Of a DNA stretch of 7,011 nt, positions 1 through 5,591 are shown piece after piece; position 1 is the first letter of the stretch, and each line of letters begins with the position of its first letter. The notes beneath the pieces were generated by a model, which searched no databases, was not told where the DNA came from, and saw only the letters and a list, made by a program, of their open reading frames with translations. This DNA is from Sutterella parvirubra YIT 11816. GTDB lineage: Bacteria > Pseudomonadota > Gammaproteobacteria > Burkholderiales > Burkholderiaceae_F. The DNA lies in contig NZ_JH604935.1 in NCBI RefSeq assembly GCF_000250875.1, positions 1 to 7,011 on the forward strand, given 5' to 3'. The position numbers and the translations under genes were made by a program.

Positions 1-2
1 GA

Positions 3-2786
3 CAGCACATTTCAATTTGGACAGCAGTGGACATCACCGTTGAAGAGGGCACCCTCGAGATCCTCTCCAAGATCGGTTCCTACGACCTCAACGTCGCCGC
101 CACGAAATCCTTCGACACCAACTACGCGCACATCGTGACGGTGAAGAAGGGCGCCACCGCCATCCTCCACGACGTGCTCTTCAACAGCCGCGCCATCGAC
201 GGCGCCCGGCAGTGCGAAGGTTTCGCGATCTACGCCGAGGCGGGTTCCACCGTCCAGGGCGGCACCTTCACGGTGAGCGCCTCCAACTACGGCATCCACG
301 GCCTCACGGAACAGCGCGGTCTCGGCTCGATCGACGTCGCGGCGGGTGCGACCGCCTCCGCCCAGCAACTCGTCATCAACGACGGCACCTTCCGCGTCTG
401 GGGTTCCGGGAACTTCACGGTCGGCAGCGTCACGATCGGCATCACCGGTCAGCTTGAATTCCGCGGGTCCTCCGTCACCCGCATCAACGGTACGGTCACC
501 GCCGAAGCCGGCGTCCTCACGGCTTTCGACAGCGGCGCGACGCTCGAAACCGCCTGGACGAACCTCATCAACGACGACCTCGAAACGAAGACCGTCTTCG
601 GGAAGGCTCTCGGCACCGTCAAGGGCAAGATCGTCGAGACGGCCTGGACGGGAACGTACACGCTCGACCAGCTCAAGGCCGCGAACCAGTTCTTCGGCGC
701 CGTCGATACGGGCGTCTTCTCGTTTGAGAACGCCACCCTCGTCGGTGACGAGAACGGCAACGTCTCCATCGACAAAGTTCTTACGACCGGCGGCACCTAC
801 GGCTCCTCCACCCTGAAGGCCGCGGCCTCCAAGGACGGCGCGGTTGCGATCACGGCCGGCTCCGAGGTCATCTCCTTCGGCGCGCTCGAAGTCGACTCGG
901 CCACCACTAACGTGTCCGTCACGAACAGCGCCGTCGTCACGTTGGTGGGCGCGAAGGACTCCGGCAACCTCCTCGAAGGCCGCAACGTCGAACGTCTCGA
1001 CTTCAGCGGCACGCTCAACCTCGGTGCGGACGCCGAGGACGTCGGCACGGTGAACGCCAACGCGCTCTCCGCCGCCACCCTCAACGTCAACGGCGCCTAC
1101 GCCGCGAAGACCGTTCAGACGATGAACGGCACGGTCGCCGAAGGCGCCTCGCTCAGCATGGGCACGTTGATCCTCAAGGACAACTCGTCCTCGGGTAAGA
1201 TGAAGGTCGAAGGCACGCTCGAACTCTCGGGTTCGACCGCGCTCTACGACGTCATCGGCGGCGAGCTCACCTCGACCGGCCTCCTGACCACGAACGCCGC
1301 CGCGGCCGCGCAGTACGCGGACGAGGCCGACGCCGTCTTCTACGTCGACCGTCAGGTCACGCTCTCGGGCGCCGCCGTGACGGTCGGCTCGGCCGCCGGT
1401 CTCGGCAAGGCTGTTTCGATGAAGCCCGTCACCCCGTCGATCCCCTCCGCGGGCACCCCGGCCACCACGCAGTCCGTGACGGTGAACACCGACGCCGCGC
1501 TCGTTCTCGACACGACGGGCTTCGTGCAGACCCTCGCCGACGTTGAAACCTACGCCGATTCCGACGTCGACAACACCGTCTTCGGCAAGAACACCAAGGT
1601 GACCGTCGACGGCAAGCTCGTCCTCACGAACGTCTTGAAGACGGGTCTCATCGAACTCGGCTCCGATGATTCCACCATCGGCTCCGACGTCACGACCGAT
1701 TCGAAGTTCATCGGCGTCGACCTGACCTCGGGCCTGCAGCTCGTCTACAACTCGGTGATCGGCAACTACACCCTCGACGCCCGCCTCGCCGCGCGCTACG
1801 CGCAGGGTCTCTCCTCGAAGGAAGCCTCGATCATCAAGGCGCTTGAAGCCAACGAAGCCTTCTTCGGCACGGGCGTGACGCGCTCGGGCGACGAAACCCT
1901 CACGGCGGAAGGTCTCGCCGCGTACGCGCAGGCCATGGGCGGGAACGTCACGGCCGGTGTTCTGAACGTCGCCTACGACGCGAACGCTCAGGTCGCCGAC
2001 GCGATTGCGCGCCACCAGCTCGCCGCCGGCAACGCCATGGGCGTCTGGGCCGACGTCTTCCACACGAAGAACGAAGCCAAGAAGCTCTACGGCAAGACCG
2101 GCTACGAAGCGGACATCACCGGCGGCGTGCTCGGCTTCGACATGCCCGTCGCGGACCTCTTCAAGGCGGGCGCCGCGGTCGTGGTCGGTACGGCCGACAC
2201 GGACACCGTGGGCGGCCTCAAGAACTCGGTCGACACCGACTTCTGGGGCGTCTCGCTCTACGCCGCGAAGGACTTCGCGGGCCTCAACGTCAAGGCCGAC
2301 CTCGGCTACCTTGACTTCTCGAACGACTTCAAGGGCACGGGCGACGCCTCCGACGCCGCCTCGATGACCTTGGGCGTGCGCGGCGACTTCACCGCGTATC
2401 AGTCGGGCGTCGTCACGGTTGCGCCGCACTTCGGTCTGCGCTTCACGAAGATCGACACGGATGCCGTCGCCTTCAACAAGGGCCAGGACATGAACGTTCT
2501 CGAAGCCCCGATTGGCGTCGCCGTCGCGGCGGCGTTCGAAGCCCAGGGCTGGACCTTCCGCCCGACGGCCGACGTCACGATCGTCCCGCAGCTCGGCGAC
2601 AATTCCGTCGAGTCCTTCGGCTCGGCCTCCGAAGTCACGGTCCTCTCGGGCGGCCTCGTCAACACGACGGTGGGCGTCACGGCCGAGCAGGGCGCCTTCG
2701 TCTTCGGCCTCAACGCCGGCTACGGCTTCGGTCCCTCGGACCGCGCCAACACCAACGTCAACGCTTCGGTCGTCTATCGCTTCTGA
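3..2786 (+). CDS. Autotransporter (type Va), C-terminal part: beta-helical passenger plus beta-barrel; 5' partial
   Basis: Outer-membrane autotransporter whose barrel inserts in the outer membrane and exposes the N-terminal passenger. The frame is open to the left edge with no stop, and no signal peptide is present, so the gene starts outside the window; a GTG at 27 is only the first possible start codon. Numbering from that GTG, residues 1 to about 665 are Gly/Ala/Thr/Val/Asp-rich with alternating hydrophobic residues, as in beta-helix passengers, and contain almost no Cys. The barrel runs from about residue 668 (AMGVWADVF) to 919. It ends NASVVYRF, an amphipathic last strand with the terminal aromatic residue expected for BamA recognition. 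Within the passenger, segments near residues 189-230 and 516-617 resemble each other (TVFGK, then G-x-YTLD, then FFG and TGV). Codons are strongly G/C-ending. The passenger has no recognisable catalytic motif, so adhesion or surface display is an inference. A Rho-independent terminator follows. Confidence 0.94.
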   Translation, partial: QHISIWTAVDITVEEGTLEILSKIGSYDLNVAATKSFDTNYAHIVTVKKGATAILHDVLFNSRAIDGARQCEGFAIYAEAGSTVQGGTFTVSASNYGIHGLTEQRGLGSIDVAAGATASAQQLVINDGTFRVWGSGNFTVGSVTIGITGQLEFRGSSVTRINGTVTAEAGVLTAFDSGATLETAWTNLINDDLETKTVFGKALGTVKGKIVETAWTGTYTLDQLKAANQFFGAVDTGVFSFENATLVGDENGNVSIDKVLTTGGTYGSSTLKAAASKDGAVAITAGSEVISFGALEVDSATTNVSVTNSAVVTLVGAKDSGNLLEGRNVERLDFSGTLNLGADAEDVGTVNANALSAATLNVNGAYAAKTVQTMNGTVAEGASLSMGTLILKDNSSSGKMKVEGTLELSGSTALYDVIGGELTSTGLLTTNAAAAAQYADEADAVFYVDRQVTLSGAAVTVGSAAGLGKAVSMKPVTPSIPSAGTPATTQSVTVNTDAALVLDTTGFVQTLADVETYADSDVDNTVFGKNTKVTVDGKLVLTNVLKTGLIELGSDDSTIGSDVTTDSKFIGVDLTSGLQLVYNSVIGNYTLDARLAARYAQGLSSKEASIIKALEANEAFFGTGVTRSGDETLTAEGLAAYAQAMGGNVTAGVLNVAYDANAQVADAIARHQLAAGNAMGVWADVFHTKNEAKKLYGKTGYEADITGGVLGFDMPVADLFKAGAAVVVGTADTDTVGGLKNSVDTDFWGVSLYAAKDFAGLNVKADLGYLDFSNDFKGTGDASDAASMTLGVRGDFTAYQSGVVTVAPHFGLRFTKIDTDAVAFNKGQDMNVLEAPIGVAVAAAFEAQGWTFRPTADVTIVPQLGDNSVESFGSASEVTVLSGGLVNTTVGVTAEQGAFVFGLNAGYGFGPSDRANTNVNASVVYRF

Positions 2787-2796
2787 TGAGATGACG

Positions 2797-2832
2797 CGAC
2801 GCCCGCTCCGAAGTGCCGGATGGCGGGCGTCG
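2797..2832. repeat. 10-bp perfect inverted repeat after the autotransporter stop
   Basis: Arms CGACGCCCGC (2797-2806) and GCGGGCGTCG (2823-2832) are perfectly complementary around a 16-base loop, starting 10 bases after the TGA. There is no T run after it, so it is not a terminator on its own. It may protect the mRNA 3' end, or act together with the terminator 17 bases further on. Confidence 0.6.
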
Positions 2833-2848
2833 GGTGAAGCCTGACTCC

Positions 2849-2894
2849 GAATCCCAGGTCCGATCCGCTACGGTCGGCTTGGGATTTTTCTTTT
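2849..2894 (+). terminator. Rho-independent terminator of the left autotransporter
   Basis: Outer stem AATCCCA (2850-2856) pairs with TGGGATT (2880-2886). An inner stem CCGA/TCGG (2860-2863 with 2874-2877) extends it. The T-rich tail TTTTTCTTTT (2885-2894) follows directly. The T run is only on the plus-strand side, so it serves the autotransporter ending at 2786. Confidence 0.85.
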
Positions 2895-2907
2895 GGAGGT
2901 CCCGACG

Positions 2908-3282
2908 TCAGGGCGTCAGGCGATCCGAATCAACGGCCTTGAAGCGCACCTTCGGCGCGTCCCAGACGGCCTGGACGGTCTTGGCGGCCCCTTTCGACGA
3001 ACCGGAGGGGATGGCCCGCAAAACGTTCGATTCGCCTCTCCGGAGCGGAGAAGTGACGAAAAAGGTACGGATGGAACCTTTGGTAACGTCGAGTGGACGA
3101 TGCGTCCCCGCCGTCGCGGTGTACGGTCCGACCTCCGCATGCGCGCTGGCGTTCGCCGCGTCCGCCCATCCCTGCGCCTGGCCCGGCGCGCGTTAGCCCC
3201 AACGCGTATTGGGGGCGGTCTGCACGAAGATGGTCGGGAAATGCTTCGTCGTACGGTCGGAAGCCCGCCCCGCACCGACGCC
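2908..3282 (-). pseudogene. Possible decayed gene, C-terminal part of an unrecognised protein
   Basis: On the minus strand, the phase ending with TGA at 2908-2910 gives 94 codons of fairly normal protein composition. These include VTKGSIRTFFVTSP, SSKGAAKTVQAVWDAPKV and RFKAVDSDRLTP, largely with G/C-ending codons in the last 40 residues. Upstream, an in-frame TAA (forward 3193-3195) interrupts it. The same phase continues before that stop with 29 residues including KHFPTIFVQTAPNTRWG, until another stop at 3283-3285. No ATG is suitably placed and no family is recognised. The stop lies 14 bases beyond the terminator of the convergent autotransporter, a natural place for a gene end. The reading could still be a chance open phase in GC-rich DNA. 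Confidence 0.3.
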
Positions 3283-3323
3283 TCAAGCAAACCGAAACGC
3301 ATGACCCGCCCCAGAGCCCGCAC

Positions 3324-3536
3324 ATGAACAACATCTTCCGGAAGGTCTTCAACGCACGCCGCGGCAGGATCGTCGAGGTCGATGAAACCAAAACATCGGC
3401 CTCGCAGAGAAGCGCTGCGGGCGAGGGGTTTTGCTTCAGCGGGGCAAGGAAGCATGCTACCTTCTGGGCCTCGCTCGACATCCGGTGTGGAAACCGTCGA
3501 ACGGATCCTGGTCGACCGGAAAGGTATCCGCAATGA
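3324..3536 (+). pseudogene. Orphan ESPR-type signal-peptide start (autotransporter N-terminal fragment)
   Basis: The ATG at 3324 opens MNNIFRKVFNARRGRIVEV. Known family: the extended signal peptide region (ESPR) of large autotransporters and two-partner exoproteins has M1-N2, an aromatic at 5, an aromatic and N at 9-10, G14, V17, V19 and E21. Here N2, I4, F5, V8, F9, N10, G14, V17, V19 and E21 all fall in register. After E21 the frame does not give the expected hydrophobic core. It reads polar residues and then stops at 3534-3536, about 70 codons in all. The other two phases supply no hydrophobic segment or passenger either. No clear ribosome binding site precedes it. I infer a truncated or displaced autotransporter 5' end. 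A chance match in an overlapping frame remains possible. Confidence 0.5.
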
Positions 3537-3546
3537 TCGGCATTGC

Positions 3547-3708
3547 ATGACTTCAAAGATGTGCAAAAGAATCGCATCGGCCTTGGGAATGAATTACCGC
3601 GAAACTTTGAAGTCCGGCAATCCACCCATTCCGGAAATTCCGCAGCATCTCGGAATCCTGAGAAATCTCTCCGAAAGCGATCCTGAAGTCAAGCCGGGAA
3701 GGGGGTGA
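3547..3708 (+). CDS. Doubtful 53-residue ORF
   Basis: This phase is open further upstream (from 3382) as Arg-rich sequence. From the ATG at 3547 the composition becomes more protein-like (ALGMNYRETLKSGNPPIP, HLGILRNLSESDPEV) and the DNA is less GC-rich than its surroundings. An internal ATG at 3589 is an alternative start. No convincing ribosome binding site, family match or conserved motif was seen. It is listed because it is the only plus-strand coding candidate in this stretch, not because it is well supported. Confidence 0.15.
   Translation: MTSKMCKRIASALGMNYRETLKSGNPPIPEIPQHLGILRNLSESDPEVKPGRG
3628..3656. repeat. ATTCCG direct and inverted repeat cluster
   Basis: ATTCCG occurs at 3628-3633 and again at 3637-3642 (9 bp apart). 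The inverted copy CGGAAT follows at 3651-3656, and an 8-bp palindrome TTCCGGAA is centred in the first copy. This arrangement is compatible with a small protein-binding site, but no adjacent regulator supports it. Confidence 0.3.
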
Positions 3709-3755
3709 GCGTCATCGACGCGGACGAGCGCGGTTCCATGAGGCTCGGACCGCCA

Positions 3756-3812
3756 CTCAGAAAGAACTGTCATTACGCACGTTCTGAGTAGCGTTACGTC
3801 TTTCAGAGACGT
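3756..3812. repeat. Two inverted repeats just downstream of the recombinase gene
   Basis: CTCAGAA (3756-3762) is the inverted partner of TTCTGAG (3782-3788), with a 19-base gap. ACGTCT (3796-3801) is the inverted partner of AGACGT (3807-3812), with a 5-base loop. Both lie within 100 bases of the recombinase stop. Neither has a T run in the minus direction, so they are poor terminators. They could be recombinase arm or core sites, which is inference. Confidence 0.4.
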
Positions 3813-3848
3813 CCTACAGCTGAGCGGAAGAGGGCGCTCCGAACCAAA

Positions 3849-4868
3849 TTAGAGCCGCACCGACCTCGCCGCACGCTTCTGGACTTCTTCGCCGCGGCGG
3901 TCGTATCGGGCGGTGGTCGTAATGTTGGCGTGCCCAATCATGTTTTTGACGGTCGTAATGTCTATGCCGTCATCCAACAATCGCGTCGCAAATGTGCGTC
4001 GCAAATCGTGCGCCGTCAATTTGCCGTTGATTTGCGAAGCCTTCAAACGGTTCTGCACGATCATCCCGACGGATCGGGGGTCGAGCGGCCGGGAGAGGTT
4101 GAGACTCCCGTTCTTCAGAATCCTGCCGAAGAGCCGACCCGGTCCGACCCCGCGCACGCGCTGGATCCAGTCGTCGATCGACTCTTGGACTTCCTCGGGA
4201 AGAAAGACTTTTCGTTCCTTGTCGCCCTTGCCGATCAGGGTCAAAGCGCCTTCGTCCGGGAAGTACCGCTCGATCATGAGTCCCGGGATCTCGCCGCGGC
4301 GCAGCCCGCAGCCCAGCATCAGCATCAGGATAGCCTGGTCACGAATGTCGATTTTCCGGTTGGGGTCGCAGTTCTGGAGCATCGTCCGGCTTTCGCGGAA
4401 AGTGAGCGACCGCCCGGCGGGCGCGCGCGAGTACCGGAGTTCCTTCACGGCTGTGACGCGCAGATAGTCCTCGTGCGCGAGCTGTCCGGAAATCCAGGCC
4501 GCTTTTGCGACACCCTTCATCGCGGCCAAATAGCAGTTGACCGTCGAACCCGCCCGACCGGAACGTTCAACGGACTTGCCGCCATCCTGGGCGAGTTTGG
4601 TCATGAGACCCACGACGTGCTCGGCCCGGATCTTCGACCAGGGGCAGTCGTAGAGATCGCGCGCACCCAGAAGTCGGGCGACGACGTTCAGCTTCGACTT
4701 CATGCTGGTGCGGGAGAGTTCGGAGTGTAGTCCCGCCAGATAGACCAAGGCCGGGTTGGCTTTGGGCGGGTCGTCCGAGACGACCGCGAGCGCCGACCGG
4801 TCCAACCCCAAATTGGGCGTCGGGTCCGAAACGTCGATGGGGAGATTCGAAAAGTCGGAGGTCGTCAT
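3849..4868 (-). CDS. Tyrosine site-specific recombinase (phage-integrase/XerC-XerD-like), 339 aa
   Basis: Catalyses strand exchange at short DNA sites through a 3'-phosphotyrosine intermediate. Residues about 37-145 form a helical core-binding (SAM-like) domain. The catalytic domain from about 153 carries the full active site: R190 in GCGLRRGEI, K214 in GKGDKERKVFL, H287 and R290 in AHDLRRTFATRL, H313 in IGHANITTTARYD, and Y322. The spacings R-K 24, H-R 3, H-H 26 and H-Y 9 equal those of XerD, so the enzyme should be active. Length is close to the family norm plus a short N-terminal extension. The ATG at 4868 is the only possible start: the same frame has a stop at 4896-4898 with no start codon between. 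GGAAG (4884-4880) is a weak ribosome binding site 11 bases away. It could serve as an element integrase or an inversion recombinase. No excisionase or cargo gene lies in the window, so its site is unknown. Confidence 0.95.
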   Translation of the reverse strand: MTTSDFSNLPIDVSDPTPNLGLDRSALAVVSDDPPKANPALVYLAGLHSELSRTSMKSKLNVVARLLGARDLYDCPWSKIRAEHVVGLMTKLAQDGGKSVERSGRAGSTVNCYLAAMKGVAKAAWISGQLAHEDYLRVTAVKELRYSRAPAGRSLTFRESRTMLQNCDPNRKIDIRDQAILMLMLGCGLRRGEIPGLMIERYFPDEGALTLIGKGDKERKVFLPEEVQESIDDWIQRVRGVGPGRLFGRILKNGSLNLSRPLDPRSVGMIVQNRLKASQINGKLTAHDLRRTFATRLLDDGIDITTVKNMIGHANITTTARYDRRGEEVQKRAARSVRL

Positions 4869-4902
4869 GGTGAAGAAGTCTTCCGTTGAGGTCGTTCAGA
4901 AG

Positions 4903-4910
4903 AAAAAAAA
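4903..4910. repeat. A8 homopolymer in the recombinase leader
   Basis: Eight consecutive A on the plus strand (T8 in the sense of the recombinase transcript) lie 35-42 bases before its start codon. No strong stem precedes the T8 in the minus direction, only an imperfect GGTGGG/CCCAACC-type pairing. It is therefore at best a weak terminator or attenuator, or a slippage-prone tract. Confidence 0.4.
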
Positions 4911-4996
4911 CGCGGTTGGGAATCGTGTGGTTCGGACGCCCACCAATGTGCTTCGGTCACCGCCATGGGACCGTCCGGCTTGGTCGCCGGAGCCGA

Positions 4997-5030
4997 CCGG
5001 GTGGGATCGGGTAGGGCCGATCTCACCCGG
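4997..5030. repeat. 14-bp inverted repeat (strong hairpin) in the recombinase leader
   Basis: Arm CCGGGTGGGATCGG (4997-5010), loop GTAGGG, arm CCGATCTCACCCGG (5017-5030). The single non-complementary position is a G-U pair in plus-strand RNA but an A-C mismatch in minus-strand RNA. No T run follows on either strand, so it is not a standard terminator. Shorter overlapping stems lie just left, such as GGTCG/CGACC at 4982-4998. Confidence 0.65.
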
Positions 5031-5093
5031 CCGCAGCCGGTTGCATCCGTTTTCCAAGCTCCTCAGAAATGGAACCCCTTGATTCACAAGCGT

Positions 5094-5099
5094 ATTATA
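5094..5099 (-). promoter_or_regulatory. Candidate -10 hexamer TATAAT facing the recombinase
   Basis: On the minus strand the AT-rich block reads GTTATATAATACGC, with a perfect TATAAT at 5099-5094. No good TTGACA-like -35 is found 16-18 bases upstream (AGAATG at 17), so activity may need an activator. A transcript from here would have a leader of about 220 nt containing the hairpin at 4997-5030 and the U8 run. The motif may also simply reflect local AT richness. Confidence 0.25.
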
Positions 5100-5122
5100 T
5101 AACTTCCTAGAAGGATCATTCT

Positions 5123-5157
5123 ATCACGTTACTGTGATTACAGGGATTACAGGGATT
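5123..5157. repeat. 9-bp tandem repeat GATTACAGG with overlapping inverted repeat
   Basis: GATTACAGG occurs at 5136-5144 and 5145-5153, followed by a partial GATT at 5154-5157. Overlapping its left end, ATCAC (5123-5127) and GTGAT (5134-5138) are inverted around 6 bases. The block sits in the lowest-GC part of the window. It is compatible with a binding site for a recombinase, replication initiator or repressor. Confidence 0.5.
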
Positions 5158-5334
5158 CAAGGCGATCCTGAGGGGATTGTCTTCACGGCACCCGTCGGTG
5201 AGCGTCGGAGGCTGTGTTATGTGCAGGCGTCCTGAATCGGCGCATTCTCATGGCCGATGGGTCGGCTTAGAGGCGTGTTTTCAGGCTTCTCAGACGATCA
5301 AATACTCGTCCGCGCGAGGAACAGGCCTTCAAAA

Positions 5335-5384
5335 TTCACGTGAACATGCGTTCAAATGTTCGGATATCCCTGTACCGCTAGCGG
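5335..5384. repeat. Two perfect 10-bp palindromes
   Basis: TTCACGTGAA (5335-5344) and CCGCTAGCGG (5375-5384) are perfect palindromes 30 bases apart. GAACA (5342-5346) and TGTTC (5357-5361) form another inverted pair between them. Palindromes of this kind are typical of dimeric regulator sites, but no cognate regulator is encoded nearby. Confidence 0.35.
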
Positions 5385-5406
5385 ATGCGAGGTGTCAGGA
5401 AAGTGG

Positions 5407-5436
5407 TTATCCACTGAAAAACGCCGTTTATCCACA
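5407..5436 (+). promoter_or_regulatory. Two DnaA-box-like sequences, 21 bp apart
   Basis: TTATCCACA (5428-5436) matches the DnaA box consensus TTATNCACA exactly. TTATCCACT (5407-5415) differs only at the last base. They have the same orientation and start 21 bp apart, about two helical turns. The first is also part of the palindrome GTGGTTATCCAC (5403-5414). No rep, dnaA, parA or rpmH gene is present, so an origin function is only suggested. Confidence 0.4.
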
Positions 5437-5516
5437 GTATTAGCGTATGAAACAGGTGACCGCACGCACGCTCTCCCCCAACAGGGGCAACACGTCAACT
5501 CAGGAGTCCGAACCCG

Positions 5517-5562
5517 AAAACAAATAGGCGGCGACGGGACCCCGGATCCTCCCGCCGCCGCC
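5517..5562 (-). terminator. Rho-independent terminator of the right autotransporter
   Basis: In minus-strand RNA, GGCGGCGGCGGG (5562-5551) pairs with CCCGUCGCCGCC (5538-5527) as a 12-bp GC-rich stem with one G-U pair and a 12-base loop. It is followed by the T-rich run TATTTGTTTT (5526-5517). It begins 29 bases beyond the restored stop of the right-hand autotransporter and insulates it from the recombinase gene. Confidence 0.75.
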
Positions 5563-5591
5563 ATTCCCCCTCACGGGAGTTGGTCAGTTTT

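Larger units (their letters stand above)
2895..3848. other. Long stretch with no convincing intact gene; gene remains
   Basis: Open frames here on both strands are mostly Arg/Pro/Ser-rich, as expected from out-of-frame reading of GC-rich DNA, and overlap one another in all phases. Two segments look more protein-like and are listed separately: a minus-strand frame ending at 2908 and a plus-strand ESPR-like start at 3324. From about 3535 to 3700 the sequence becomes visibly less GC-rich. No RNA gene, insertion-sequence ends or CRISPR repeats were seen. Confidence 0.6.
4869..5591. other. 723-base non-coding but structured region upstream of the recombinase
   Basis: ORFs here (for example a GTG-started 63-codon minus frame at 4896-5087 ending in a Phe run, and an 88-codon plus frame at 5177-5443) show no protein-like composition or ribosome binding site. 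In order it contains an A8 run, a 14-bp inverted repeat, an AT-rich block at 5081-5160 (29 G/C of 80) with a 9-bp tandem repeat, two 10-bp palindromes, two DnaA-box-like sequences, a small CCCC/GGGG hairpin near 5475-5487 and the terminator of the right-hand gene. Confidence 0.6.

Noticed and set aside
12..2429. 805-codon open frame on the minus strand opposite the left autotransporter
   Set aside because: It is rich in Arg, Gly, Val, Asp and Glu with no domain pattern. It is the usual mirror of a gene with strongly G/C-ending codons, and the plus strand has a clear passenger and barrel.
2813..3327. Plus-strand ORFs of 127 and 144 codons
   Set aside because: They start inside or just after the terminator and are Arg-rich. 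They look like shadows of the minus-strand phase in the same place.
2916..3625. Overlapping minus-strand ORFs of 216 and 231 codons
   Set aside because: Both are Arg/Pro/Ser/Cys-rich, overlap each other in different phases, and lack ribosome binding sites and recognisable motifs.
3913..4730. Plus-strand ORFs opposite the recombinase
   Set aside because: The minus strand has an intact recombinase with a complete active site here. The opposing frames are compositional shadows.
5087..5110. dif-like (XerCD) site around GCGTATTATATAAC
   Set aside because: Only one half resembles the XerD-side pattern. No matching second arm at 6-bp spacing was seen.
5177..5443. 88-codon plus-strand ORF
   Set aside because: No ribosome binding site, mixed composition with scattered Cys and His, and it runs through the palindromes and DnaA-like boxes.
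5446..5526. Small ORF MKQVTARTLSPNRGNTST... of 26 codons
   Set aside because: No ribosome binding site or hydrophobic segment, and it ends in the terminator of the opposite gene. Nothing supports translation.
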